Shown: positions 55,715 through 64,000, numbered from the stretch's first letter. The stretch: DNA of 64,000 nucleotides from Corynebacterium breve (GCF_030252165.1 NZ_CP126969.1:372001-436000); one strand, 5' to 3'. Numbers and translations are program-made. The notes: a model not told the origin generated them from the sequence alone.

Positions 55715-57547
55715 TTATGGAGCTAGAATCCTGAAATCGTTTTTCTCAAGTATATTGAACACTTTAGTCTCATAGGGTTCAAGATCGACCGCATGGAGCT
55801 CTTTGCGACGAAATAATTCGTAACGAATCGGCCAAGCCCAAGACCAGTCCTCTTTTCTCTCATCCGTGTAGGGATCGTCTCCAGAATACATTTCCTTTAG
55901 GATTCGAAGGATCTTTTGGGGCGGACAAGTCAGCTTCCTTTTCAAGCTGACTCGCTCAAAACAATCTAGAAAAGACAGTGCTACCAGAGGGGTAATCAAC
56001 GATAAAAGAGTTAATCGCGTTGCTTCACCCCGGATGCATGAATTGGGCTCTCCGGAAGAATTATTGTTAAGCGAATTAGTTTCACTTGCATCGGAAGCTT
56101 TTTGATCTGCGGAGGGATCTAGGGAGTAAGTTGGCCCAGTCGGGAGGTCTGTACCCGTCGCCTGCGAAGTTGGACCGCTGGATTCTTCTACCTGCTCCAT
56201 TAATTTTGATAACAGACAGCTTGGATCAATTCTGCAAAGTGAGAAGATATGTAGTAGCCAGCAAACAGTTTCGGTTGACCCAGTGCTTATGAAGTGCAGC
56301 GTGAGAAGATTAAAGTATGACGTTGATGGCCGATGGCCGTTGATTTCTCTCGCGAGCAATGCGTCCTTTTTTATCTCTTCTGCTATTCGTGAAGCAAGAT
56401 CGGGGTGATCGCGGAGAAGATAGATCGCTTCGCGTACAAAGAGTCTCTTTTTGTTTTCTGACGATTCGGCCATTTCTCTAATAATTCGATCCCAGGAGTA
56501 TTTCAGGATTGAATAACTTTTTTCTTGAATTGCCAGATGATGAAGATCGGCAACAAAGTGCTTGATATTCTTACTGGAAATCGATCCCAGACTCGTACTA
56601 AGAAAGGTGTTAGCCTTGGCATTTATTCCACCGGCAAGGTGCTCCCAAACTGGTTTTACCGATTGCTTTGTGTGGTTCAACGACAAGGAGTATTTTCGAA
56701 GAATTCTTGAAATTTCACCAACTAACTGGTCGATGTCCGTGGAACTCGGCGTGAGAATCTCGATGTCATCGACAAATCGTCTAAAATCTAATTCTTCGGC
56801 ATCTTTCTTTTCCGAGAGAAACTTGTCTAGGTCGTTAAGTATGATTTCAGCGGCAATATTGGATGTAATCGGTCCGATGGCTACACCGTCAGTTCGCATG
56901 TTTCTGGAGTACTGGTATGCCTGGTCAACCAGAGCTCCAAGGTGTTTCTTTCCACTTTTGCGTTCTCCTTCAATCGCCCAATCGAGGGCATGGGTATAGA
57001 TGGAAGGAAAGAAATTGGCAATATCCAGTTTCAATAAGATGGGGTTCTTAAAGCTCGATCGGCCATTCAAGAACGGAGAGCGGTTACCGTCGAGGGCCGA
57101 AAGCCAGCATTCTCCATCGTCGTCTGCGGGATATGTGAATCGAATGATTCGTTGAGTATTGCCCTTAAATTGCGGCCGAAGGGCAGATTCCTTTGTTGAG
57201 CATTTCTCTCGCAATAGATCCCACTTTTCAATGAGTGTATTGCCTAGAAACGCATAAGGTAACGGATGGGGCAGCTCCATGAACCTGATCTTTCCGTCGA
57301 ATCGCACCGCCTGATACTCTGACGGTGCGAGTTTCGATGCTTTCATGCACTTTAGTGCAAGTAGATCATTGTGAAGCGAGGAATTATAGCTCGAAGTTGT
57401 CAGATTTGGCGGGAGAGCAGATTCCTTAGCAATAAAGTTAAGCCACTGAGTTTGAAAAATTGAAGTGAAGAGCATTGACTTTTCATGATTCAGAGAATTC
57501 TGAGAAACCATGCTATTCATTATTTGCTGGATTGCCTGAATGTGCAA
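55715..57547 (-). CDS. Abi/DRT-type reverse transcriptase (putative phage defence)
   Basis: Up to 610 residues, starting at TTG 57547 or ATG 57520/57511. RT motifs: LLKLDIANFF (171-180, Asp175), SIYTHALDWAIEG (182-194), GVAIGPITSNIAAEI (221-235) and the catalytic FVDD (258-261). SIYTH and the absence of intron maturase or retron motifs point to the UG/Abi class. The C-terminal half is helical with a Ser/Thr/Asn-rich linker (about 445-510). The DNA is A+T-rich with codons unlike its neighbours, suggesting transfer. Activity would be to make DNA from an RNA, perhaps encoded nearby, on phage attack. Confidence 0.82.
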   Translation of the reverse strand: MHIQAIQQIMNSMVSQNSLNHEKSMLFTSIFQTQWLNFIAKESALPPNLTTSSYNSSLHNDLLALKCMKASKLAPSEYQAVRFDGKIRFMELPHPLPYAFLGNTLIEKWDLLREKCSTKESALRPQFKGNTQRIIRFTYPADDDGECWLSALDGNRSPFLNGRSSFKNPILLKLDIANFFPSIYTHALDWAIEGERKSGKKHLGALVDQAYQYSRNMRTDGVAIGPITSNIAAEIILNDLDKFLSEKKDAEELDFRRFVDDIEILTPSSTDIDQLVGEISRILRKYSLSLNHTKQSVKPVWEHLAGGINAKANTFLSTSLGSISSKNIKHFVADLHHLAIQEKSYSILKYSWDRIIREMAESSENKKRLFVREAIYLLRDHPDLASRIAEEIKKDALLAREINGHRPSTSYFNLLTLHFISTGSTETVCWLLHIFSLCRIDPSCLLSKLMEQVEESSGPTSQATGTDLPTGPTYSLDPSADQKASDASETNSLNNNSSGEPNSCIRGEATRLTLLSLITPLVALSFLDCFERVSLKRKLTCPPQKILRILKEMYSGDDPYTDERKEDWSWAWPIRYELFRRKELHAVDLEPYETKVFNILEKNDFRILAP

Positions 57548-57940
57548 GGGGGAAAGTGGTTCAATGATCTTGCACGTACTGGGCTAGGGGAAACAACCAG
57601 TCGATCGGCCTGCAAAATATAGGTTCAATTAACGATTAATATTTACGTCAATGGGCCGAGTAACCTTCAATTTTGGAGGCCTATTGCGGAGTAGTTCAAT
57701 AGTCGCATGCCGTGCGATCAATTAGATTTCGAAACTCCAGTCAAAAGATACGACGTCAAGTTAATATTCGCCGAAAATGAAAATGATGACACTTGTTTAG
57801 GTTTTATAGGCCCTGCGATGACAGCGTCTTTGGTGGAGCGTGTCTGGGCGGTCTACGGTTGACGAGGTTGAGTAACCGTCGAGCAAGTAGCGGGTGAAGG
57901 GGCGGAAATGGCAGTCCATGAAATCTTTTTTTGGGGTACA
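57548..57940. other. 393-nt A+T-rich gap beside the reverse transcriptase, possible template RNA
   Basis: No protein-coding call above 60 codons lies here. The minus-strand 5' side of the reverse transcriptase (57548-57706) contains GTGCAAG/CTTGCAC (57542-57548 and 57569-57575), a 7-bp stem reaching the TTG start, and A+T-rich short repeats. Several DRT systems carry a structured non-coding RNA directly upstream that serves as template; this space is large enough for one. The plus strand has a 51-codon frame (57707-57862) and an ACGGTT/AACCGT repeat at 57855-57879. No RNA family was matched. Confidence 0.3.
57707..57862 (+). CDS. Possible 51-residue small protein
   Basis: The frame begins ATGCCGTGCGATCAATTAGA and encodes MPCDQLDFETPVKRYDVKLI followed by a mixed, protein-like sequence ending SLVERVWAVYG. 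GGAG is 15 nt before the ATG, further than usual. It lies opposite the 5' side of the reverse transcriptase. It may be a genuine small gene, a remnant, or chance; codon use is A+T-rich like the reverse transcriptase. Confidence 0.25.
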   Translation: MPCDQLDFETPVKRYDVKLIFAENENDDTCLGFIGPAMTASLVERVWAVYG

Positions 57941-58393
57941 TCAATCAGCGGTGAAACCGAAGAGTTTGACAAGACGCTGAAACGTCGGCGGTGATGAATT
58001 TTGGCCACGTGACTCGAACGGCGGTGCGCCATTGCTGAAAGTCAGTCGGACTCTCCACGATTGGCCGTCCATGATGAATAGGTCGCTTTCGTAGGTGGGT
58101 GCCCACAATCCAGAGTGACACGCACCGAGGGTTTGGCGAGTGGTGATGTATGAGGGCGGCTTGTAGCTAGGGTCTAGTATCCACTCGGCTTCGCGCTCTA
58201 CAGTGACCTTCTTGTCCTGAATGCTAAGCACGCCGAATTCGGACGTGCCGGGCATGCCGTGGAGGGTCAGGGTTACAGAATCGATGTACGGCAGCCGGTT
58301 CTTCCTGAACCGTTGTTTGGCTTCCTCTTGCTCAGAGGTTAGCAGTTCGAACGAGTCGGGGAACGGATCGTAGTCAGAAATGTTGTCTCGCAT
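57941..58393 (-). CDS. Hypothetical protein of unknown family
   Basis: The 150-residue soluble protein beginning MRDNISDYDPFPDSFELLTS has a helical start (about 18-35), then mainly beta-type sequence (IDSVTLTLHGMPGTSEFGVL, WRVRLTFSNG). No motif was recognised. It lies beside the reverse transcriptase in the same direction but 393 nt upstream, so a shared system is possible yet not shown. Base composition is nearer to the surrounding chromosome than the reverse transcriptase. Confidence 0.55.
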   Translation of the reverse strand: MRDNISDYDPFPDSFELLTSEQEEAKQRFRKNRLPYIDSVTLTLHGMPGTSEFGVLSIQDKKVTVEREAEWILDPSYKPPSYITTRQTLGACHSGLWAPTYESDLFIMDGQSWRVRLTFSNGAPPFESRGQNSSPPTFQRLVKLFGFTAD

Positions 58394-58495
58394 GTTCGCA
58401 GAGTACTGGGCGAGGTGGACATGGGCGCTCCTGTGTGCGAACGGATGTTCAGTCAGAGTGTGCTCACTGCAGGTCAGTGTTCAGCGGTCGGTGAA

Positions 58496-59059
58496 CTACT
58501 CGATGAGGTTGAGGCGTCCGTGGTACCCCATTCGCTCGGTAGAGAATGATGCGCCGCGTCCGTCATTGCCGGGGTCATAGCAGGTTAAGGTTTGTCCGGC
58601 CGAATTCACGTAACACTCCAGGTTATAGGCCTGCTGGGTGACTGGGCTGTATGCGGTGATTTGTGCTCTGGGCAAAGCGGTGACGGACGGATTTGTCGTA
58701 ACCGTCGTGTACTGTGCACTGATTGCCGAGTTGAAGATAGCCGCCGCGAACTCGCAGGAGGTGGAATCGTTCGCTCGGATGGAGTCCCCTTGGGAGGTCG
58801 TGCCACAATTGCCGCCTACCTGGCCCGCGTTAATGCTGTGTTGCGAGATGTCGACCGGTTCGACCACTGGGGCGGCCTGCGTTTCTTCGGTCGGAGTTTC
58901 TTCTTCGATGGTAGGAGTCTCCGGGTCCTGTGAAGCTTCAGACGTGGCGACGACGGTGGAAGTGACCGTCACCGGAGCGCTGGAAGTATTCGCACTCGAG
59001 CATGCGGACAGGGCGAGACAGGAAACTGCGATGACAAGGCGGAGTGTGTGACGGCGCAC
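58496..59059 (-). CDS. Lipoprotein of unknown function
   Basis: GTG 59059, preceded by AAGGA, gives a 187-residue precursor with a signal peptide ending LALSAC, whose Cys is the lipid attachment site. A Thr/Glu-rich linker (TPTIEEETPTEETQ) leads to a small domain with four Cys residues, likely two disulfides: NCGTTSQ, TSCEFAAAIF, LECYVN and LTCYDPG. A DsbA-like protein is encoded divergently 165 nt away, which could help fold it. Family not recognised. Confidence 0.65.
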   Translation of the reverse strand: MRRHTLRLVIAVSCLALSACSSANTSSAPVTVTSTVVATSEASQDPETPTIEEETPTEETQAAPVVEPVDISQHSINAGQVGGNCGTTSQGDSIRANDSTSCEFAAAIFNSAISAQYTTVTTNPSVTALPRAQITAYSPVTQQAYNLECYVNSAGQTLTCYDPGNDGRGASFSTERMGYHGRLNLIE

Positions 59060-59224
59060 GGGAGGTTCCTTTAGGACAAGGGCAACAGAATTAACTTGCA
59101 GCTTCAACTATAGGTGGGTGTGGCCTAGATATGGCGGGATTGGGGATTTTGCTTTCCGGCTTTTCTAAACTGAATTTATTGATACCCTGAGTGGCATCAT
59201 TTAAATTCCTAAGAAAGATCCGAG

Positions 59225-60058
59225 ATGACCTCCTCGTCGCCAAAGCAATCCGTACTTGCAGCCGTTCCCAAGACCACATGGATCTTCGTGGCGGTCATCG
59301 CGATCATGGCGCTGGTGATCGGTTTCCTCATCGCCGATCGCAAGGAGGAACCGGTGCCGGTGACGAAGGTGGCGGCGCCTTCGTCGACAAGCAACGAGGC
59401 GGAACCGGGAACCGACTTTACGGTGCCAGCGGCGGGGGAGGGCGACGCGTTTATGTTCGGTCCGCGCGAGGAAATTACGTCGGATACGGATATAGATAAG
59501 GTGTACCGTCGCAACTCGGCAGACCCGTTTGCGATCGGCGCTGTCGATGCGCCGGTGGTAATCGCGGAGTTTTCTGACTTCGAGTGTCCGTTCTGTTCAC
59601 GCCACACGAATCAGACGCACCCCGAGCTGATTGAAAAGTATGTCGACACCGGTTTGGTGCGCATCGAGTGGAACGACATGCCGATCAATGGTCCGAACTC
59701 CGAGAAAGCGGCGGCGGCCGGGCGCGCGGCGGCTGCGCAAGGAAAATTCCAGGAGTTCAAGCAGGCACTGTTCGGGGCGAGCGAAGGGGAAGAGGGACAC
59801 CCTGGGTATGAAATCGAGAATTTCGTCGATTTTGCTCGCCAGGCTGGGGTGCCGGATCTTGCGCGGTTTGAGCAGGAGGTCACCAACGGCACCTACACTG
59901 AGGCCGTGACAGAAGCGCGAAACTATGGAGCCCAGATCGGGGTCAATGGCACGCCGGGGTTCTTCGTCGGTAAGGGCTTTGTCGCAGGTGCTCAACCCAT
60001 CGAGATTTTCGACGAGGCGATTCAGGACGCACTGACGGACAATTATGGCAATGAATAA
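59225..60058 (+). CDS. Membrane-anchored DsbA-like thiol-disulfide oxidoreductase
   Basis: The 277-residue protein has an N-terminal anchor (about 18-37), a Pro/Ser/Glu-rich linker and a DsbA-type thioredoxin domain with Cys121-Pro-Phe-Cys124 in FECPFC and the cis-Pro loop GVNGTPGFFVG. It would form or isomerise disulfides in exported proteins. A 31-codon membrane gene overlaps its end and ccdA follows, so the module may pass electrons across the membrane. Confidence 0.87.
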   Translation: MTSSSPKQSVLAAVPKTTWIFVAVIAIMALVIGFLIADRKEEPVPVTKVAAPSSTSNEAEPGTDFTVPAAGEGDAFMFGPREEITSDTDIDKVYRRNSADPFAIGAVDAPVVIAEFSDFECPFCSRHTNQTHPELIEKYVDTGLVRIEWNDMPINGPNSEKAAAAGRAAAAQGKFQEFKQALFGASEGEEGHPGYEIENFVDFARQAGVPDLARFEQEVTNGTYTEAVTEARNYGAQIGVNGTPGFFVGKGFVAGAQPIEIFDEAIQDALTDNYGNE

Positions 60059-60146
60059 CCCAGACTCGCACTGGCTGGTATGGCTTTTTATTGTGTTGGT
60101 GATTGTGACCGCCTTCCTGCTCGGGCTGGCTCTGGGCGGGGTATAA
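60051..60146 (+). CDS. 31-residue single-helix membrane protein between dsbA and ccdA
   Basis: The short frame overlaps the end of the DsbA-like gene (ATG at 60051, or 60045 for 33 residues) and ends 10 nt before ccdA. It encodes MNNPDSHWLVWLFIVLVIVT and then AFLLGLALGGV: a polar start and one transmembrane helix. The overlap and the AGGAGG ribosome site for ccdA inside its end suggest coupled translation. It is a plausible accessory subunit of the CcdA/DsbA module. Confidence 0.55.
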   Translation: MNNPDSHWLVWLFIVLVIVTAFLLGLALGGV

Positions 60147-60156
60147 GGAGGGCGTT

Positions 60157-60975
60157 ATGATTTCCATCGGTGTCTTTGGTGCCTTTGTCGCCGGTATTTT
60201 GTCTTTGATTAGTCCGTGTTCCGCGTTGTTGGTGCCGGCGTTCTTTGCATATGCGTTTGCGTCGGTTCGCCAGTTGGTGACCAAAACGTTCGTGTTCTTC
60301 CTCGGCCTCTGTGCGACACTTGTACCACTGGGCACTGGTGCCGGTGGCTTGGGGCAGATTTTTACCATGCACCGCGAGACCGTGATCCTAGTCGGCGGGT
60401 GGATCATCATCGCGCTGGGTATCTACGCATTTTTCGGCGGCGGGTTCCAAGTCCCGGGGCTGGCCCGCTTGAATTCACGAGTCCGCGGTCAAGGATACCT
60501 AGCCGTTTTCGCCTTGGGCGCGGTCTATGGCTTCGCGGGTTTCTGCGCTGGGCCACTCCTGGGCGCGGTGCTTACCACCGCAGCGGTGTCGGGGTCCGCG
60601 GTGTACGGCGCTTTGATCATGGCGGTATACGCAGCGGGGATGGCGGTGCCGCTTTTCGTTCTCGCACTTTTCTGGGATCGTTTCGACCTCGGTTCAAAGT
60701 CGTGGCTGCGCGGGCGGGAAGTGCGACTCGGTCGCTTCACGACGAACACCTTGTCCATGATTTCCGGCGCTTTGTTCGTACTGATCGGCGTGTTGTTTAT
60801 TACCTCGCACGGCACGGGGGCGCTGCCCACGCTTCTGGATGCCGACGCGCAGTACAGCATCCAGACGTGGGCCTACAACGCTTCGAAGCAGATCAGCGAT
60901 GCGTGGGTGTGGTTCGGAGTGTCATTGGCGGCGACGGTGACTGTTGGGGTGAAAGCGGCCCGGACGCGGGTCTAG
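60157..60975 (+). CDS. CcdA-family transmembrane electron carrier
   Basis: The 272-residue membrane protein has six or more helices with one Cys in each of two homologous helices, Cys21 (LISPCSALLVP) and Cys130 (AGFCAGPLLG), as in CcdA/DsbD. These pass reducing power from cytoplasmic thioredoxin to the outer face. The strong AGGAGG site precedes ATG 60157. It ends overlapping the fusion gene on the other strand by 4 nt. Cytochrome maturation or disulfide reduction are both possible. Confidence 0.85.
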   Translation: MISIGVFGAFVAGILSLISPCSALLVPAFFAYAFASVRQLVTKTFVFFLGLCATLVPLGTGAGGLGQIFTMHRETVILVGGWIIIALGIYAFFGGGFQVPGLARLNSRVRGQGYLAVFALGAVYGFAGFCAGPLLGAVLTTAAVSGSAVYGALIMAVYAAGMAVPLFVLALFWDRFDLGSKSWLRGREVRLGRFTTNTLSMISGALFVLIGVLFITSHGTGALPTLLDADAQYSIQTWAYNASKQISDAWVWFGVSLAATVTVGVKAARTRV

Positions 60976-62751
60976 CCGCGCTTGCGGTAAAACGGCACGG
61001 CGACGATCACCATCACGGCAAACGCGATCAGTGCGTACCACCAGGGCACGTCGGTGATGGCGTCGGCCCCGTCGGCGGAGGCGAACAGCGCCGAGTCCAC
61101 TTCGTCGTTGCTGATTAGTTCGCGGGCCCATTCGGCCTGGGAGGCAACAGGGGAGTAGGCGACGGAGTTGCTGGACTCTTCATTGCCGCCGCCAAGGGCA
61201 ACGGAGGCGACACCGGCAATTTTGCCATCAACGAACAATGGACCTCCGGAGTCGCCTGGTTGGGAAGTGGCATTGTTTTTCAAAGTGGTAAGTAGCGTGC
61301 TGTCGCCGTCGTACAGGGAGAAATCGGCCACCTCGTCGATTGTGAATTCCGCCTGCGGGAGCGTTCCTTCGCCTCCCATGCCAGAAGACGACCAACCGTA
61401 AGTGGTACCGCTGCCTTGGGAGGGGACGTCGTCGGAAAGCTGAGGGTAACCGCTTGTGTTGATGGGCTCGGTTGTGTGGAGGAGTGCGAAGTCGCCGTGC
61501 GGCGCGGGGACGGCGCCATCGAACTCGTAATCAGATTCGGACCCGTCGTTACCTAGGGTGAGGATGCCGGAGGTATCGGAGAGTCCATCGATGCAATGGC
61601 GGGCTGTGATCGCCCACCTGTCGGCAACCATGGTCCCTGTGCAGTCGGGTTCGTCCGCTGGGCTTTCATTGAAATAGATCCTGGCGACAGTTTCCAGCGC
61701 CTGCGGGTCGGTGGTTGGAGTTGCGTTATCCAAAGCGTAAGCGGGTGTGGGCAGAAGGGTGAGGGCTGCAGTGGCGAGGGATGCGGGCGACTTGGGTCGA
61801 CCGAGAGTCGCGAGCCTATGCATGAGCCATTCCGCGGGCCCGCGTCGAAGACCAGTGAGTTTCCACGCCATCGCAAAGGCAAGCCCAACAAAAATGCTCG
61901 TGAGGGCAGCGTTGGGCAGGACGGGCTGCGACGGCTGATTCAGCATGGTTCCTGCGCTAAGAACGTGCAGGATATACATGGTAAGGCTCATCGATCCGAA
62001 AGCCTGCAGCGGGGCAAGGGCTAGGGCAAGTGGTTTCGAGCGGGTCAGCACTAAGCAAGCGGCGATCGTTGCAATTGACGACGAGCTCGTGGCCAGGAAA
62101 TCAATCGCACCACCAGAATGAGGTGAAGGATCGAGGAATCCAGACGTCGCTAGTGTTTCGTTTCCACGGGCGATGACACCGAACACCACGGTGGCGAACC
62201 CGACGATGAGCGCGATTATCTGGGTGCGTTCATTGTTAAGGAGTGTTTGGCCTGCGATGAAGCCGATCAGCATATACGCAGTCCACGTGAGCAGCGGGTA
62301 AGGGCCATCGACGAACATGAGCCACAGCGCCCACGCCTCGGCGTTGGCCGCGTAGGCGTGGACTGCCATTCCAGTGATTGCCAGGAGAACTGTGAGAACG
62401 GCTTGGGCGCGCAGCGACCAACGGGGAGCGCGGTGCAGAAGTAAGAAGCTCACGCCCATCGTCTGGAGCACGACTTGGATCGCTCCGGAGAACGGGTTGA
62501 GCGCGAATCCGAGAACGATCAGTACAACGCCACGAATCGCGATGTTGCGTGGCGACTCGATGAATCCAGGACTGACTCCGGCGAGAACAGCGAAAAGTGC
62601 AGCTGGCAGCCCGGAGACGATTGCCTCGGCCGCGCCGGGAGGGGGCCAGGTGCGCGACGATCATGCCGATGATCGCCAGCGCACGTGCAATATCCAAACC
62701 GACGACGCGGGTGCGTTTCGTTTCCTGTTCTCTAATGGAAGTCGAGTTCAT
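60972..62751 (-). pseudogene. YeiB-like membrane domain fused to a trypsin-like protease, interrupted by a frameshift
   Basis: The gene starts at ATG 62751 (MNSTSIREQETKRTRVVGLD, then IARALAIIGMIVAHLAP) but loses frame after about 38 codons at a run of five C on the coding strand (62641-62645). Removing one C restores HLAPPGAAEAIVSGLPAA and a 592-residue protein. The first 330 residues are a DUF418/HGSNAT-type membrane domain like that at 50732. A signal-like segment (SLATAALTLLPTPAYA) joins it to a serine protease with TARHC, GDFALL and GDSGGP, ending in a transmembrane helix and RKRG. The frameshift may be real, a slippage switch, or a sequencing error. Confidence 0.65.
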
Positions 62752-62817
62752 TAGGCTAGTATGCCACCGGCGATTGCCATTTCCGAATCCTGTGATTAGG
62801 AAAACATGTCAGTGGCT

Positions 62818-64000
62818 CTAGTTTTGCTGAGCATTGAGCAGTGCTTCACGAAGGGCGTCGTCCACCGCGTAGATTCCTAGCCCACGGACACCCCTCGTGA
62901 GTAGAACATTGAGCTGATTCCGAAGCAAGCCCTCACTGACATCGACCTTCTTCTTGACACCATTAACTGTTAACGTGCGTTTGTGGATGACGTTCGGGTT
63001 GTGGCTTTCCTTTGCATCGAACACGATTTTGCCGTTTCGATACTTGACGGATGGGCCGATGATCACCCCGGCATAGTTTAAATCGAATCCTTGTATGGTG
63101 AAGATTGAGCCGACTTCGTCGACGGTTTGGTTTCGTTCAGCCCAAGCTAGGTTTTTCTCGCGGCGACTGTATTTACCTTGGTTGTTCCATGGAAGCCGAA
63201 AATTGCCGATCACAACGTCCCATGTATTACTGCCCACTGGCTTGATCTTTTTTCCTGTAGTGAATTTCCAGTCGTAAGTAGCGATGAGGCGCGACAGACC
63301 TTTTTCGTTCGCGTTTTCGGAGGAAGACTTTTCTCGGATCTTCGCATGGAGTTGTCCAGGAGAACTAAAGATTTCAACTTTGTACTTGTCATTCGTTGGG
63401 ATAGGGTTCACTATTCCGTCATTGACCAAAGTCGCAATCCACTCTTCAGCGGGTCCGTCTGAATCGATCCGCATTTGTTCACTTAAGTGAATGACATCAT
63501 TACCTGCGCGAGAATAAAGTTCCTTGAGAGCATCTTCTTGCCAGTATTGGTTACCTGCTAGGACTTGCATTGGATCGAAAATAGCGACCACAACTCGAGC
63601 CCTTTGAAGTATGTCTTTGAGCTGATGATCGCCTTTGTATGATTGCTTGCCTTGTGTCCAAAGTAGATGGGCTTCGTCGATAAGAACGATGTCTACTGGG
63701 CTGTCGGGACTTTGGCTGTTAATGAATCTAGTGGGTTTCATAACGCGCTCTTTTTTCGCATTACTCAGTCCGAGCTTTTCTGCTATTTGTTCATAAACTG
63801 TCAACTGCTCGTCGTGGTTGACCAAAAGGTATGCATCGTAAGAATCGAAATCTGTTATATCGATTGCGTCGCTCCGAGTTTGGAAAAGCTCATAAAATAC
63901 ACTACTTAGGAGAACTGTTTTTCCAGTGCCTGCGCCACCTTGGACCAAGATGAGTTTCGAGGATTGGCTTGCCTCAAACCCTTCTTTCGGAGTCAGTGCA
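62818..64000 (-). CDS. DUF2075 (Schlafen-type) helicase-like ATPase, cut by window edge
   Basis: The last 394 or so codons are present and the frame is open to the window edge. Walker A GGAGTGKT is near the start of the visible part, Walker B is VLIDEAHLLW, and the C-terminus has the superfamily 1 helicase motif NQLNVLLTRGVRGLGIYAVD. DUF2075 proteins resemble Schlafen group III P-loop ATPases; some carry an N-terminal nuclease and occur in defence islands, but any such domain lies outside the window. With the reverse transcriptase, this hints at an immune region. Confidence 0.78.
   Translation of the reverse strand, partial: ALTPKEGFEASQSSKLILVQGGAGTGKTVLLSSVFYELFQTRSDAIDITDFDSYDAYLLVNHDEQLTVYEQIAEKLGLSNAKKERVMKPTRFINSQSPDSPVDIVLIDEAHLLWTQGKQSYKGDHQLKDILQRARVVVAIFDPMQVLAGNQYWQEDALKELYSRAGNDVIHLSEQMRIDSDGPAEEWIATLVNDGIVNPIPTNDKYKVEIFSSPGQLHAKIREKSSSENANEKGLSRLIATYDWKFTTGKKIKPVGSNTWDVVIGNFRLPWNNQGKYSRREKNLAWAERNQTVDEVGSIFTIQGFDLNYAGVIIGPSVKYRNGKIVFDAKESHNPNVIHKRTLTVNGVKKKVDVSEGLLRNQLNVLLTRGVRGLGIYAVDDALREALLNAQQN

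Noticed and set aside
60216..61118. 300-codon plus-strand frame
   Set aside because: Overlaps ccdA in another frame and is Arg/Gly/His-rich; ccdA has clear helices and a strong ribosome site.

Overview
The window is a high-G+C chromosomal segment from an actinobacterium, almost certainly a Corynebacterium. This rests on the monomeric NADP isocitrate dehydrogenase, AccBC/AccD/AccE acyl-CoA carboxylase parts, the prpDBC methylcitrate operon beside a PrpR/RamB-type regulator, a single-chain pyruvate carboxylase, metYX, a MocR-type PdxR beside pdxS, and candidate McbR, PdxR and LexA operators that fit corynebacterial consensus sequences. From memory, the gene order through about 54 kb follows the Corynebacterium glutamicum metNIQ-to-accE stretch with local changes. 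No rRNA, tRNA, CRISPR array or transposase was found.

Layout. 1-1.2 kb: end of a glycosyltransferase and a glycosidase-like protein. 1.2-4.6 kb (minus): HAD phosphatase and the methionine importer metQNI. 4.7-10.9 kb (plus): SOS-type polymerase dnaE2, then an overlapping chain of manganese regulator mntR, two PH-domain membrane proteins and a MOSC protein. 10.9-18.4 kb: HNH protein, trmL, folD, metY-metX and a MocR regulator. 18.4-33 kb: pdxS, icd, DUF4126, xthA, a TRIC-type channel, a GntR/ABC operon, trpS, a BrkB-like protein, a D,D-carboxypeptidase, a VIT1/CCC1 transporter, an EspC-like/NlpC pair and upp. 33-41.6 kb: XRE regulator, M20 amidohydrolase, quinone reductase, prpR and prpDBC. 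41.7-54 kb: pyc, GNAT, accBC, rhodanese, ATP-grasp protein, DUF4282, DUF3151, a YeiB-like membrane protein, maf, accE and an eroded accD paralogue.

From about 54 kb the order departs from the C. glutamicum pattern. There is a solitary trpB, an A+T-rich reverse transcriptase of the phage-defence (DRT/Abi) kind with a 393-nt gap on its 5' side, an unknown protein, a lipoprotein, a DsbA-like/mini-protein/CcdA disulfide module, a frameshifted membrane-acyltransferase/trypsin fusion, and the end of a DUF2075 helicase-like ATPase. The reverse transcriptase and DUF2075 protein suggest an accessory, possibly defence, region.

Functional links. Sulfur amino acid supply (metQNI, metYX) shares McbR-like operators. 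Propionyl-CoA removal (prpDBC) sits beside pyruvate carboxylase and the acyl-CoA carboxylase genes. Vitamin B6 synthesis is represented by pdxR-pdxS without pdxT. The most unexpected signal is a short DNA word, TCGTCGNYAAGC, found 19 times by eye on both strands, in several reading frames, once between genes, and once as an inverted pair forming a terminator stem.
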